Assembly (NCBI GenBank): GCA_049941595.1
Contig: JBNFNA010000003.1
Span: forward strand, 280,177 to 344,176
Reading direction: 5' to 3'
Source: Pasteurella sp049941595
Lineage (GTDB): Bacteria; Pseudomonadota; Gammaproteobacteria; Enterobacterales; Pasteurellaceae
DNA: 64,000 bases
Positions within the stretch are counted from its first letter, which is position 1. Each line of letters begins with the position of its first letter. A program made the translations under genes and the position numbers. This document shows positions 8,839 to 18,712 of the stretch, piece after piece. The notes under the pieces were generated by a model. The model was given only the letters and a program-made list of their open reading frames with translations, did not search any database and was not told the DNA's origin.

Positions 8839-8861
8839 AAGGCAGATATTTCATCTGCCTT
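8839..8861 (-). terminator. Terminator of fabB
   Basis: The 9-bp stem AAGGCAGAT / ATCTGCCTT is followed by TTCTTT on the minus strand, a few bases after the fabB stop. It forms a convergent pair with the cmoB terminator. Confidence 0.8.
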
Positions 8862-8868
8862 CTTTTCA

Positions 8869-10089
8869 TTAACCGTTATATTTTTTGAAAATTAACGCAG
8901 CGTTTGTACCACCGAAACCAAAGCTATTTGACATTACTGTTTTTAAGCCTGCATTTTCAACAAGTTCAGTCACAATGTTGCAACCTTCAGCTTGTGGATC
9001 TAATGTTTCAATGTTGATGCTTGGTGCAATGAAATCGTTATCTAACATTAATAATGTATAAATTGCTTCGTGCGCACCAGCTGCACCTAAAGAGTGCCCG
9101 GTCATTGATTTTGTTGAAGAAATCGCTGGCACTTTGTCACCGAATACATTTTTGATTGCGCCTAATTCTTTTACGTCACCTACTGGTGTAGATGTACCGT
9201 GTACGTTGATGTAGTCAATTGGTGCATCAATGGTAGCCATAGCTTGCTTCATACAACGCTCTGCACCTTCACCACTTGGGGCCACCATATCGTAACCGTC
9301 TGAGGTTGCGCCATAACCTACAATTTCAGCGTAGATTTTTGCACCGCGCGCAAGTGCGTGTTCTAATTCTTCAACAACCACAACTGCACCACCACCAGCA
9401 ATCACGAAACCATCACGATTTGCATCATAAGCACGAGATGCTTTTTCTGGGGTTTCATTATATTTAGTTGAAACTGCGCCCATTGCATCAAACTCGGTTG
9501 CACATTCCCAAGAAAGTTCTTCTGCACCGCCAGCAAACACGATGTCTTGTTTACCTAATTGGATTAATTCAAGTGCGTGACCAATACAGTGTGCTGATGT
9601 TGCACAAGCTGAGCTGATACTGTAGTTCACACCACGAATTTTATATGGTGTTGCTAAACACGCAGACACACTTGATGCCATTGTTTTTGTTACCGCATAA
9701 GGACCAACTGCTTTCACACCACGAGGACCACGCACCGCATCACAAGCGACTAATTGGTTATGAGCTGACCCTGTACCAGCACCAATCACTAAACCAGTAC
9801 GATCGTTAGAAACTTGATCTTCAGTTAAGCCAGCATCTTCAATAGCTTCTTTCATTGAAAGGTAAGCATAAGCAGCTGCATCCCCCATAAAGCGATAAAC
9901 TTTACGATCAATTAATTCGCTTGGGTTTAATTTGATAGTACCTGCCACGTGGCTGCGCATACCGACTTCAATAAAATCTGGTACAACTTCAATACCTGAC
10001 TTACCCGCTTTTAATGATGCTAAAACTTCTTCTTTATTGTTACCAATACTCGAAATAATACCAAAACCAGTAATAACCGCTCTTTTCAT
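8869..10089 (-). CDS. fabB: Beta-ketoacyl-ACP synthase I
   Basis: FabB (406 residues) elongates acyl-ACP with malonyl-ACP and is needed for unsaturated fatty acid synthesis. The active-site Cys162 is in SSACATSAHC, the histidines are in NVHGTSTPVGD and SMTGHSLGAAGAHE, and the Gly-rich end is NSFGFGGTNAAL. Length and motifs fit KAS I rather than FabF. It is divergent from mnmC, the same neighbour as in E. coli. The intergenic 160 bp presumably holds both promoters; I see no confident FadR or FabR site. Confidence 0.95.
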   Translation of the reverse strand: MKRAVITGFGIISSIGNNKEEVLASLKAGKSGIEVVPDFIEVGMRSHVAGTIKLNPSELIDRKVYRFMGDAAAYAYLSMKEAIEDAGLTEDQVSNDRTGLVIGAGTGSAHNQLVACDAVRGPRGVKAVGPYAVTKTMASSVSACLATPYKIRGVNYSISSACATSAHCIGHALELIQLGKQDIVFAGGAEELSWECATEFDAMGAVSTKYNETPEKASRAYDANRDGFVIAGGGAVVVVEELEHALARGAKIYAEIVGYGATSDGYDMVAPSGEGAERCMKQAMATIDAPIDYINVHGTSTPVGDVKELGAIKNVFGDKVPAISSTKSMTGHSLGAAGAHEAIYTLLMLDNDFIAPSINIETLDPQAEGCNIVTELVENAGLKTVMSNSFGFGGTNAALIFKKYNG

Positions 10090-10249
10090 GGAGTATTCCT
10101 TTTTGCTTTTTGTTCAAATAGTGAAAATATGGTCGATAAAATAGCTTTCAAACTGTCAGATTTCAAGTGATAATTCGATCATTCGACCAGTCTAGGAAAT
10201 TCAGCTATTATAGTACGATTCGGATTTTCTATAAAGGAATAAAAAGGTT

Positions 10250-12268
10250 ATGAACAAAGTTCAGTTTGCAGAAATACATTTCAACCAAGAAAACACGCCT
10301 GTTTCTGCACAATTTGATGACGTCTATTTTTCTAACCAAGATGGCTTAGCAGAAAGCCGTTATATCTTCCAAGAAGGCAACCAATTGTGGCAACGTTGGC
10401 AAAATTTTACTGGCTCACATTTCGTGATTGCCGAAACAGGCTTTGGCACAGGGCTTAACTTTTTCGCTGTCACCACATTATTCCGAGAGTTCCGCCAACA
10501 ATATCCAAACTCACCACTGCAACGACTTTTTTTTATTTCTTTTGAAAAATACCCGATTCCACTTGCAGCATTAAAAAAATCTGCTCATCAAGTGTATCCC
10601 GAATTTGTGGAGCTTAGCCAACAATTACACCAACATTGGCTGGAACCTATCGAAGGCTGCTACCGTTTCCACTTTGCAGAAACCACATTGGATCTCTGGT
10701 TTGGTGATATTGCCGAAAATTTGCCACAACTTGGCGACTATATGGCAAACCAAATTGATGCGTGGTTTCTTGATGGCTTTGCCCCGAGTAAAAATCCACA
10801 AATGTGGAATGACGACCTATATCAACAAATGTATCGCTACACCAAACCACAAGGAACATTCGCCACCTTCACTGCTGCAAGTGCAGTGAGAAAAGGCTTA
10901 GAAAATGCGGGCTTCACAGTCAATAAACGCAAAGGTTACGGTAAAAAACGCGAGTGTATTCAAGGCATTAAACCAAATACAGATGAGAAAACTATTCACA
11001 CACCTTGGTATTTACCTCAATCTGCACAATTTGAGCAACAAGCCGATGTAGCAATTATCGGCGGCGGAATTGCGTCATTATTTACCACACTTTCCTTATT
11101 GGAACGCAAGGCGAAAGTCACATTGTATTGTGAAGATGAAGCAGTTGCACTCAATGCCTCGGGCAATAAACAAGGGGCTTTTTATCCTCAACTCAGTGAT
11201 GATGATTTAATCAACATCCGCTTTTACATTCACGCATTTGCTTACGGGCAACAACGCTTGCAGCAAGCCATTCAACAAGGCATCGACTTTGAATATGATT
11301 TCTGTGGTGTAGCACTTTGTGGCTACGATCAAAAAAGTGCGGTCAAATTAAATAAAATTTCTGACTATCAGTGGCAAGAAAGTTTATACCAATCACTTTC
11401 CCAGCCTGAATTAAGTGAAAAAGTCGGCTTGCCACTTTCTTGTGCAGGTGGATTTATCCCACAAGGTGCTTGGCTCTCACCACGCCAATTTGTGCAAAAT
11501 ATGTTTGCTTATCTTGAACAAAAAGGGCTAATCATCAAAACTCAGCAAAAAGTCACCGCACTTAAGCAACAAGAACAGCAATGGCTTATCCAAAATGCAC
11601 AGGGCGAAACTTTTGCACATCAAATCGTCGTACTGGCAAATGGGCATAAACTCACAGAGTTTAGCCAAACACGTGAATTACCACTCTATCCGGTTCGTGG
11701 ACAAGTCAGTGAAATTCCCACAAGCTCAAATTTACAAAAACTCAAAGCCGTGCTCTGTTATGACGGCTATCTAACACCAATGGCAAAAAGCCATACGCAT
11801 TGCATTGGAGCAAGCCACGTTCGCGATAATGTAGAGCGTACATTTAGCCCTGATGAACAACGCGAAAATCAGCAAAAAATCCAACAAAATCTAGACGTAG
11901 ATTGGGTTCAAGATGTCGATACTTCAGGCAATCAAGCACGAGTTGGTATTCGCTGTGCAGTGAGAGATCGCATTCCAATGCTAGGCAACGTCCCACATTT
12001 TGAGCAACAAGTAATCGACTATAAAAATATTTATAACCTACGCCGTCGCAAACAACCAATCAAAAGTGCGGTCAATTTTGATAATTTATTTTTAATCGCG
12101 GCTCTCGGCTCTCGTGGGCTCACCTCGGCCCCATTATTAGGCGAAACGTTAGCATCATTAATCTATCAAGAGCCGCTACCTCTAAGCCAAGATATTATCC
12201 ACCAACTCAGTGCAAACCGCAGTTGGATGCGAAAATTATTGAAAGGAAGTGCGGTAAAAAATAAGTAA
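10250..12268 (+). CDS. mnmC: Bifunctional tRNA mnm5s2U modification enzyme MnmC
   Basis: MnmC (672 residues) has two fused activities that finish mnm5s2U34 in tRNA. The N-terminal methyltransferase domain (about 1-240) carries the SAM motif ETGFGTGLNF and FLDGFAPSKNPQMW. The C-terminal FAD-dependent oxidoreductase (about 260-660) carries IIGGGIAS and late LIAALGSRGLTSAPLLGE, and removes the carboxymethyl group. The whole fusion is intact. Three exact uptake signals lie in the coding sequence (11335, 11555, 12064) and a fourth at its 3' end (12247). No clear terminator follows. Confidence 0.95.
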   Translation: MNKVQFAEIHFNQENTPVSAQFDDVYFSNQDGLAESRYIFQEGNQLWQRWQNFTGSHFVIAETGFGTGLNFFAVTTLFREFRQQYPNSPLQRLFFISFEKYPIPLAALKKSAHQVYPEFVELSQQLHQHWLEPIEGCYRFHFAETTLDLWFGDIAENLPQLGDYMANQIDAWFLDGFAPSKNPQMWNDDLYQQMYRYTKPQGTFATFTAASAVRKGLENAGFTVNKRKGYGKKRECIQGIKPNTDEKTIHTPWYLPQSAQFEQQADVAIIGGGIASLFTTLSLLERKAKVTLYCEDEAVALNASGNKQGAFYPQLSDDDLINIRFYIHAFAYGQQRLQQAIQQGIDFEYDFCGVALCGYDQKSAVKLNKISDYQWQESLYQSLSQPELSEKVGLPLSCAGGFIPQGAWLSPRQFVQNMFAYLEQKGLIIKTQQKVTALKQQEQQWLIQNAQGETFAHQIVVLANGHKLTEFSQTRELPLYPVRGQVSEIPTSSNLQKLKAVLCYDGYLTPMAKSHTHCIGASHVRDNVERTFSPDEQRENQQKIQQNLDVDWVQDVDTSGNQARVGIRCAVRDRIPMLGNVPHFEQQVIDYKNIYNLRRRKQPIKSAVNFDNLFLIAALGSRGLTSAPLLGETLASLIYQEPLPLSQDIIHQLSANRSWMRKLLKGSAVKNK

Positions 12269-12391
12269 TTTTTAAACGCTATTTCCCCCTTCATTTCAGC
12301 ACTACTGAGTAAAATCAATTAATAAACAATCAGTTCAGAGCAATAATATTTCTTTATTGCTCTTTCCAACATTTCTTTTTTAAAATAAAAT

Positions 12392-12406
12392 TGATAACAA
12401 TTATCA
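12392..12406 (+). promoter_or_regulatory. Fur box upstream of the first TonB receptor
   Basis: TGATAACAATTATCA matches the 7-1-7 Fur palindrome (TGATAATnATTATCA) with one mismatch. It lies 30 bp before the receptor ATG, inside the expected promoter. Iron-dependent repression is therefore likely. Confidence 0.75.
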
Positions 12407-12435
12407 TATTTATTTACAAATCTATAGAGGTCAAT

Positions 12436-15417
12436 ATGCAATTAAACAAGGCAACAATACTTATTCTGAGCGCATTCACATTAAGTCAGCCAATTTATGC
12501 TGAACAGACAGAAATTACTGAAGAATTGGACACGATTGTTGTCTCTGGTAGCAATTCTGGCGAGCTGAATATTCAAGAGAAAAAAGTCGGTGAAACGCAA
12601 ATTAACTCACAACGAATCACAAAACAACAAGTTTCAGATAGTCGTGATTTAGTTCGTTATGAAACAGGTATCACAGTTGTTGAGACTGGAAGAACGGGGT
12701 CTAGTGGCTATGCGGTTCGTGGTGTTGACGAAAATCGTGTTGGCATTATGATTGACGGTTTACGTCAAGCAGAAACGTTAAGCTCACAAGGTTTTAAAGA
12801 GCTTTTTGAAGGCTATGGAAATTTTAATAACACAAGAAATGGTGTTGAAATTGAGAATGTCAAAGTTGCAACTATTACGAAAGGTGCGGATTCAATTAAA
12901 TCAGGTAGTGGTGCATTAGGTGGTTCTGTCATTTTTGAAACTAAAGATGCTCGTGATTATTTAATTGATAAAAACTACCATATCGGTGTTAAGCGCGGTT
13001 ATCAAAGTATGGATAACCAAGATATTACCTCAGTCACATTAGCCGGGAAATATAAGTGGTTTGATGTTTTATTCATAAATACTCGTCGTGAAGGTCACGA
13101 AAAAGAAAACTATTTTTATGATATTTATAAAACATATGAAGAAGATCACGATGCTGTAGGAAAAAAACGTGAAAAAGCAGATCCTTACGACATTGTTCGT
13201 GACAGTACATTAGTCAAATTTGCCTTCCAACCTAGCGAAGAACACCGTTTTAGCGTGGCATTAGATGATTCCAAACTTAATTCTCGAGGTGAAGATTTAT
13301 CTTACACACTCCGTCCAAGTAGCTATAGTGATAGCGAAATTTATGGACAAAGGAAAACAAATGATACATCTCATCGTAAAAATGTTCAGTTCGCTTATGA
13401 AAACTTTACTCAAACTCCTCTTTGGGATCATTTCAAAGTTTCATTTTCTAACCAAAAAATTACCAATAACGCAAGAACAGATGAATATTGTAGTGGCCCT
13501 AAATGCGTCTCAGTGTTAAACCAAGAAGGATTACAATTAGATGATAGTACAGGAGTCAATAAAATTGTTGATCAGAATGGTGGCGACATTAGCGTTAAAC
13601 CAATACAAAAAGGTTGGAGTACTGTCGCAGAATATAGAAACTCAAAAAATGAAGTGATATCTGGTTTCGATTATAAAGAACACTCTCCCCAAAATACATT
13701 AATCGACTGTGCAAAAATTGATTGTAAAAAGCCATTCAGAGTTTTAGTGAAACAAAATGAAAAATACGAAAAAGTCTATAAATATGAAGATCGTCCTATT
13801 GTGATCAAAAAAACAAAAGATGGTAAAGAATATGGTGAAATTGAATTAAAAAACCAGCCTAGCTGGCTTGGGAAACAATACGAGGAATTGGCATTTTTAC
13901 TTCCATTTTCTAGCGGTTATAGCCGTAACGACTATAACGACCGAGATTTAAACACCAATACAAAACAAATTGATCTTGATTTTGATAAAGAATTTTCGAC
14001 TTGGAATATTGACCATAACTTAAAATATGGTGGTCTTTATAGCAAAACAGATAAAAGTATGGTCAATAAAGATGGTTACAAAGGTGGAAACGTTCAATGG
14101 TGGGCAGATGCATTCTTCTGTAATAAACGCATTGATAACACTTACCCAGTGCAATATGAACCAAGACCAGATTATTGGCCAGTAGGTGATTGTAGTGGTG
14201 CATTAAGAGAAAATACGAAAGGTCGATATAGTTATCTAATTCCTGTCAAAACAAAAAACCAAGCCTTATATATTGGCGATAAAGTCACACTAGCTAATTG
14301 GCTAAATTTGGACTTAAATTATCGTTATGATAAGGTTCAGCACCGCCCAAGCTATGATACAAATGTACCTGTACCTAAAGGGCTAATTGCAGGTATTTTT
14401 ATTCCAATTCCAGGTAACTCTTATGGGGTTGATGCAAAATGTGGCTACAACACCCCCTGTATGAACAACAACGTCGCACAAAACTTAGCGATTATGTTGC
14501 AAAATAAAACCTATAAGCATCATTCTTATAATTTAGGTTTAAATTTAGATCCATTAGATTGGATGAGATTTCAGGTAAAATACTCAAATGGTTTTAGAGC
14601 GCCTACATCTGATGAAATTTTTATGACATTTAAGCATCCTAGTTTCTCCATTGCGCCAAATGTCAATTTGAAAGCAGAAATTGCCAAAACTAAAGAAGTG
14701 GCACTAACGTTCTACAAAGATAATAGTTTCCTAACTGTCAGCGGTTTCCAAACTAATTATGACAACTTTATTGATTTAGTTTATGTTGGTTCAAGACCTG
14801 TTGATGCGGGTAGCGTTTTAAATTACCCGTTCTATCAAAACATTAACCGCGATAGTGCCAAAGTGACAGGTTTAGAAGTCAATGCACGTCTATCTTTAGA
14901 TTTGATTCATCAAAACTTAAAAGGATTCAGATTAGGTTATAAACTAACTCGTCAAAAAGGCAAAGTTGAAGATTCAATTCCAATGAATGCAATTCAGCCA
15001 ACAACTGCGGTTTATAATATTGGTTATTCCACAGAAAATGACAAATATGGTATCGACTTCTTTATTACAGATGTTGCGGAAAAAAAACGTAGTGAAACGT
15101 ACAATATGTACTGGCAAGATCAAATGAAAAATAAAACCTTAGTACAAGGCAAAGAAGTCACCGATAGTACATTAGCGTGGCGTAATAAAAATTACACGAC
15201 GATTGACGCTATCGCTTACGCAAAACCATTAAAAAATTTAATGTTAACGGCGGGAATCTATAATATTACGAACCAAAAATATATTACTTGGGACTCTGCA
15301 AGATCAATTCGTGCAATTGGTACTTTAAATCTGATTGACCAAAATACAGGAGCTGGCATTAAGCGTTTCTATGCACCAGGGCGTAACTTCCGACTAACTG
15401 CCGAGTTAACTTTCTAA
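12436..15417 (+). CDS. TonB-dependent haemoglobin/transferrin-type receptor
   Basis: This 993-residue outer-membrane receptor has a signal peptide (about 1-22, ending IYA), a TonB box (LDTIVVSG), a plug domain (RDLVRYETGITVVE, GYAVRGVDENRVG, SGSGALGGSVIFETKDARD) and a 22-stranded-type barrel. The barrel has the FRAPTSDEIF box and a C-terminal ELTF ending in Phe. The plug and last strands closely match the second receptor at 49569-52673. Ligand-binding loops differ and contain several Cys pairs (CSGPKC, CAKIDCKK). I chose the ATG at 12436 because GAGG precedes it and the signal peptide starts there. No CCAA repeat, the Hgp phase-variation signature of H. influenzae, is present. The ligand cannot be fixed from sequence: haemoglobin, haemoglobin-haptoglobin or transferrin are all possible. 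Confidence 0.88.
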   Translation: MQLNKATILILSAFTLSQPIYAEQTEITEELDTIVVSGSNSGELNIQEKKVGETQINSQRITKQQVSDSRDLVRYETGITVVETGRTGSSGYAVRGVDENRVGIMIDGLRQAETLSSQGFKELFEGYGNFNNTRNGVEIENVKVATITKGADSIKSGSGALGGSVIFETKDARDYLIDKNYHIGVKRGYQSMDNQDITSVTLAGKYKWFDVLFINTRREGHEKENYFYDIYKTYEEDHDAVGKKREKADPYDIVRDSTLVKFAFQPSEEHRFSVALDDSKLNSRGEDLSYTLRPSSYSDSEIYGQRKTNDTSHRKNVQFAYENFTQTPLWDHFKVSFSNQKITNNARTDEYCSGPKCVSVLNQEGLQLDDSTGVNKIVDQNGGDISVKPIQKGWSTVAEYRNSKNEVISGFDYKEHSPQNTLIDCAKIDCKKPFRVLVKQNEKYEKVYKYEDRPIVIKKTKDGKEYGEIELKNQPSWLGKQYEELAFLLPFSSGYSRNDYNDRDLNTNTKQIDLDFDKEFSTWNIDHNLKYGGLYSKTDKSMVNKDGYKGGNVQWWADAFFCNKRIDNTYPVQYEPRPDYWPVGDCSGALRENTKGRYSYLIPVKTKNQALYIGDKVTLANWLNLDLNYRYDKVQHRPSYDTNVPVPKGLIAGIFIPIPGNSYGVDAKCGYNTPCMNNNVAQNLAIMLQNKTYKHHSYNLGLNLDPLDWMRFQVKYSNGFRAPTSDEIFMTFKHPSFSIAPNVNLKAEIAKTKEVALTFYKDNSFLTVSGFQTNYDNFIDLVYVGSRPVDAGSVLNYPFYQNINRDSAKVTGLEVNARLSLDLIHQNLKGFRLGYKLTRQKGKVEDSIPMNAIQPTTAVYNIGYSTENDKYGIDFFITDVAEKKRSETYNMYWQDQMKNKTLVQGKEVTDSTLAWRNKNYTTIDAIAYAKPLKNLMLTAGIYNITNQKYITWDSARSIRAIGTLNLIDQNTGAGIKRFYAPGRNFRLTAELTF

Positions 15418-15426
15418 TCACAAACC

Positions 15427-15457
15427 AAAAGAGATAGCTAAGCTATCTCTTTTTTTA
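15427..15457. terminator. Bidirectional terminator between receptor and tcyP
   Basis: The stem GAGATAG / CTATCTC with loop CTAAG is flanked by AAAA on the left and TTTTTTT on the right. It lies between the convergent receptor and tcyP genes and can serve both. Confidence 0.82.
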
Positions 15458-15470
15458 TTCTCAATTTAAC

Positions 15471-16796
15471 TTACTTTTTATCTAATAATTTGTTGGTTAG
15501 TGTACCTGCGACCATTGAGCCGTTCACGTTTAATGCGGTACGTCCCATATCGATTAAAGGTTCAATAGAAATCAATAAACCAACTAATGCAAGTGGAAGG
15601 TTGAGAGTTGAAAGTACAACGATTGCAGCGAATGTTGCACCACCACCTACGCCGGCGATACCTAAAGAAGAAATGGTTACCACTAAAATTAAAGTCACTA
15701 AATAGCTGAAGCTAAATGGGTCAATGCCTACTGTTGGAGCAACCATTACAGCTAGCATTGCTGGATAAATCCCCGCACAACCGTTTTGACCGATTGTCGC
15801 ACCGAATGTTGCTGCAAAGTTTGCGATAACACTGTTATTGCCTAATTTATTGGTTTGCGTTTCAATATTTAACGGTAAAGTTGCCGCGCTTGAGCGAGAT
15901 GTAAATGCAAAACTCAAGGTTGGTAACACTTTTTTGAAGTAATCTAATGGATTAATACGGAACAGAGCTAATAACAAAGCGTGCACCATAAACATCAATA
16001 AAATCGCTAAATAAGAAGCCACAATAAATGTACCTAAATTCACGATATCTGCCCATTTTGACGTGGTCGCCATCTTAATCATTAAAGCAAACACACCGTA
16101 TGGGGTCAGGCGAATGACCATACGCACTAAACGCATAATTAATTTGTTTAAGGTATCTACACCTTGTGCAATACGTTCGCCAAGTGCTTGATCTTCTTTT
16201 GCTAAACTTAATGCCGCAACACCTAATAATGCCGAGAAAATTACCACGCTAATAATCGATGTTGGGTTTGCACCTGTTAATTCTAAAAATGGATTTTTAG
16301 GAATGAAAGAAAGTAGCATTGCAGGAATCGTTAACCCACTGACTTTTTCAACACGCCCTTCTACTTTGGTTTGTGCTGCAAGCTCACGCTCACCAGCAAC
16401 TAGCCCTTCAGCGGTTAAATCAAAGGCATATGCCATTGCAATACCAATTGCCGCAGAAATAGCTGTGGTGATCAATAGCACAGAAATGACGCTAAAACTA
16501 ATTTTACCCAATGCACTTGCTTGGTTTAAACGCGTAATTGCAGACAGGATTGAAACAAATACTAATGGCATTACGATCATTTGTAACAAACGAACATAGC
16601 CATTACCCACTAAATTCACCCAATCCAATGTGCCGTTAATGGTTTGTTCATCTGCTGAATATTGTAATAATGCACCACCAATTAAACCTAAAATAAGGCC
16701 GATAAATACGGTTGTGCCGAGTTTTTGTGTGCGTTTAAATATTAGTGCTAAAAGCACTAGAAACGCAGCAAAAATAACAAGATTGACAATTGTCAT
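15471..16796 (-). CDS. tcyP: L-cystine:cation symporter TcyP
   Basis: This 441-residue member of the dicarboxylate/amino acid:cation symporter family has about eight membrane helices and two re-entrant hairpins. Diagnostic segments are SFAFTSRSSAATLPLNIE (the serine-rich hairpin), GATIGQNGCAGIYPAM, and SSLGIAGVGGGATFAA. These match the TcyP/YdjN L-cystine subgroup rather than the glutamate or C4-dicarboxylate carriers. It probably supplies cystine for cysteine synthesis. It is monocistronic and convergent with the receptor gene. Confidence 0.88.
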   Translation of the reverse strand: MTIVNLVIFAAFLVLLALIFKRTQKLGTTVFIGLILGLIGGALLQYSADEQTINGTLDWVNLVGNGYVRLLQMIVMPLVFVSILSAITRLNQASALGKISFSVISVLLITTAISAAIGIAMAYAFDLTAEGLVAGERELAAQTKVEGRVEKVSGLTIPAMLLSFIPKNPFLELTGANPTSIISVVIFSALLGVAALSLAKEDQALGERIAQGVDTLNKLIMRLVRMVIRLTPYGVFALMIKMATTSKWADIVNLGTFIVASYLAILLMFMVHALLLALFRINPLDYFKKVLPTLSFAFTSRSSAATLPLNIETQTNKLGNNSVIANFAATFGATIGQNGCAGIYPAMLAVMVAPTVGIDPFSFSYLVTLILVVTISSLGIAGVGGGATFAAIVVLSTLNLPLALVGLLISIEPLIDMGRTALNVNGSMVAGTLTNKLLDKK

Positions 16797-16912
16797 TGTG
16801 GTTCCTCAATACAAAAAATGTGAAATAAATGTGAAATATAGAGGGCATTAAATGCAAATTACCGTTAAACCTCAACTATTTTTTGGTTATGGTTTATAAT
16901 ATTTTTGCATAT

Positions 16913-16950
16913 AAAAAGACCGCACTTTGAATAAAGAGCGGTCTTTTTTA
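16913..16950 (-). terminator. Terminator of grpE built from an uptake signal
   Basis: AAAAAGACCGC (16913-16923) pairs with GCGGTCTTTTT (16938-16948). The left arm overlaps an uptake signal in reverse orientation (16919-16927). It lies just past the grpE stop, with T-runs on both sides. Confidence 0.82.
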
Positions 16951-16966
16951 TTGAAGTTTTAAAGAA

Positions 16967-17548
16967 TTAAGCAGCAACCATCACCATTGCTGGGCGAATA
17001 ACTCGACCGTTTAATAAATAACCTTTTTGTAATACCACTGTAATTTGGTTAGTTTCAAAACCTTCCGTAGGCTGCATTGAAATCGCTTGGTGTAATTCAG
17101 GGTTAAACACCTCGCCCACAGCGCCCACTGCTTCAACACCAAAACGACCTACCGTTGAAAGCAATTCTTTTAATGTAAGTTCAACACCATCAAATAATGC
17201 TTTCACACTTTCATCTTCAACATTTGCATTGGTTGATAATGCACGTTCTAAGTTATCAATGGTATTCAAAATTTCTTTTGAGAATTTTTCTAACGCAAAT
17301 TTATGTGCTTTTTCAACATCTTGCTCTGCACGACGACGGATATTATCCATCTCAGCACGGCTACGAAGTGCAAAATCTTGTTCTCTTTTTGCCATTTCTT
17401 CAAGTTGTGCTTCTAATTCTTGAACACGTAAAATTGCTTCACCTAATGCATCTTGTTCTTCTGCAGTTTCAACCTCGGTTTCTGCTGCTTGAACTTGTTC
17501 TTCTTGGATTTGCTCTTCGTTCTCAATGCGTTGTTCTTTTTCTGACAT
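16967..17548 (-). CDS. grpE: Nucleotide exchange factor GrpE
   Basis: GrpE (193 residues) is the homodimeric nucleotide exchange factor of DnaK. The acidic, Glu/Gln-rich N-terminus leads into a long coiled coil containing RAEMDNIRRRAEQDVEKA. The C-terminal beta domain carries FNPELHQAISMQPTEG and VLQKGYLLNGRVIRPAMV, the family signature. I preferred the ATG at 17548 (MSEKEQRIEN) over an in-frame GTG at 17560 because GGAG lies at the right distance. A heat-shock-like promoter is visible upstream. Confidence 0.94.
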   Translation of the reverse strand: MSEKEQRIENEEQIQEEQVQAAETEVETAEEQDALGEAILRVQELEAQLEEMAKREQDFALRSRAEMDNIRRRAEQDVEKAHKFALEKFSKEILNTIDNLERALSTNANVEDESVKALFDGVELTLKELLSTVGRFGVEAVGAVGEVFNPELHQAISMQPTEGFETNQITVVLQKGYLLNGRVIRPAMVMVAA

Positions 17549-17649
17549 TTTATTCTCCACAGTTCTAAAAATTTCTTGATTCTAACAAAAAAAGTAAAAG
17601 TTGGCACTTATACAGATACTTGCTGACAAAGAAAAGGGTTTATGTGTAA

Positions 17650-17676
17650 TATAGTGGCTAATTTTTTGAATTCAAG
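17650..17676 (-). promoter_or_regulatory. Candidate sigma-32 promoter of grpE
   Basis: On the minus strand CTTGAA is followed after 13 bases by CCACTATA, resembling the heat-shock consensus CTTGAA-N11-15-CCCCATnT. It lies about 100 bp upstream of the grpE start. The -10 match is partial. Confidence 0.42.
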
Positions 17677-17708
17677 AGCGTTCAGTTTTCTCGCTAGATA
17701 GGATAGAA

Positions 17709-18623
17709 ATGAAAATTCATAATGCCGTAGACATAAAAGCCTTACAATCCTCTTTCCAAACCATTGGCTTATTGGGCAAACCTCGTCACGATTTGACATT
17801 ACAAATGCACAAAAATTTATTCCAATGGCTAACGGAAAAAGGCTATCAAGTATTGGTGGAAGAACTTATTGGCAAACAATTAGGGCTTGAAGAAAAATAC
17901 TTAGCCACCGTCGATCAAATTGGCAAACAGGCGCAATTAGGGATTGTAATTGGTGGAGATGGCAATATGTTAGGACGAGCTAGAATTCTCGCTAAATATG
18001 ATATTGCCTTAATTGGAATTAACCGTGGTAATCTTGGTTTCTTAACTGACATCGACCCCAAAAATGCCTACGCCCAGCTTCAATCTTGCTTAGATGAAGG
18101 TGAATTTTTCGTTGAAGAACGTTTTTTATTAGAAGCGAGCGTTGAGCGAGAAGGCAAAATTATTGCACGTGGTAATGCGGTCAATGAAGCGGTTATTCAC
18201 CCTGCCAAAATTGCACATATGATCGATTTCCACGTTTATATTAATGATAAATTTGCGTTCTCACAGCGTTCTGATGGGTTAATTATTTCTACGCCAACAG
18301 GCTCGACCGCTTATTCGCTTTCAGCAGGCGGCCCAATTTTAACGCCACAGTTAAATGCGATTGCGTTGGTGCCAATGTTCCCACATACACTTTCCTCTCG
18401 CCCGTTAGTCATTGATGGCGATAGCAAAATTTCATTGCGGTTTGCAGAATACAATACATCGCAAATGGAAGTGGGTTGTGACAGCCAAGTTGCGCTAGAG
18501 TTTTCACCTGATGATATTGTCCACATCCAAAAGAGCCCCTATAAACTCCGATTATTACACTTAAAAAGTTATAATTATTACAATGTGTTATGTTCAAAAT
18601 TAGGTTGGCTTAAATCTTTTTAA
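17709..18623 (+). CDS. nadK: NAD kinase
   Basis: NadK (304 residues) phosphorylates NAD to NADP. The GGDGN motif is at residues 82-86, followed by RGNLGFLTD, the NE motif in RGNAVNEAVI, and the glycine-rich STPTGSTAYSLSAGGPI. It is divergent from grpE and upstream of recN, the same three-gene order as in E. coli. Both genes bordering the intergenic region probably have their own promoters. Confidence 0.95.
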   Translation: MKIHNAVDIKALQSSFQTIGLLGKPRHDLTLQMHKNLFQWLTEKGYQVLVEELIGKQLGLEEKYLATVDQIGKQAQLGIVIGGDGNMLGRARILAKYDIALIGINRGNLGFLTDIDPKNAYAQLQSCLDEGEFFVEERFLLEASVEREGKIIARGNAVNEAVIHPAKIAHMIDFHVYINDKFAFSQRSDGLIISTPTGSTAYSLSAGGPILTPQLNAIALVPMFPHTLSSRPLVIDGDSKISLRFAEYNTSQMEVGCDSQVALEFSPDDIVHIQKSPYKLRLLHLKSYNYYNVLCSKLGWLKSF

Positions 18624-18655
18624 TTGAAAGTGCTTAAAATTTAGCAAAAATCACT

Positions 18656-18699
18656 TTACTGTATATAAAAACAGTTATAAACTGATAAATATACAGTAA
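18656..18699 (+). promoter_or_regulatory. LexA operator region of recN
   Basis: CTGTATATAAAAACAG (18659-18674) is a full SOS box (CTG-N10-CAG). A second, imperfect site (CTGATAAATATACAG, 18682-18696) follows 23 bp later. The outer arms, TTTACTGTATAT and ATATACAGTAAA, are exact reverse complements. Multiple LexA boxes before recN are known in E. coli, so strong SOS control is expected. Confidence 0.82.
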
Positions 18700-18712
18700 A
18701 GAGGATTTTGCA

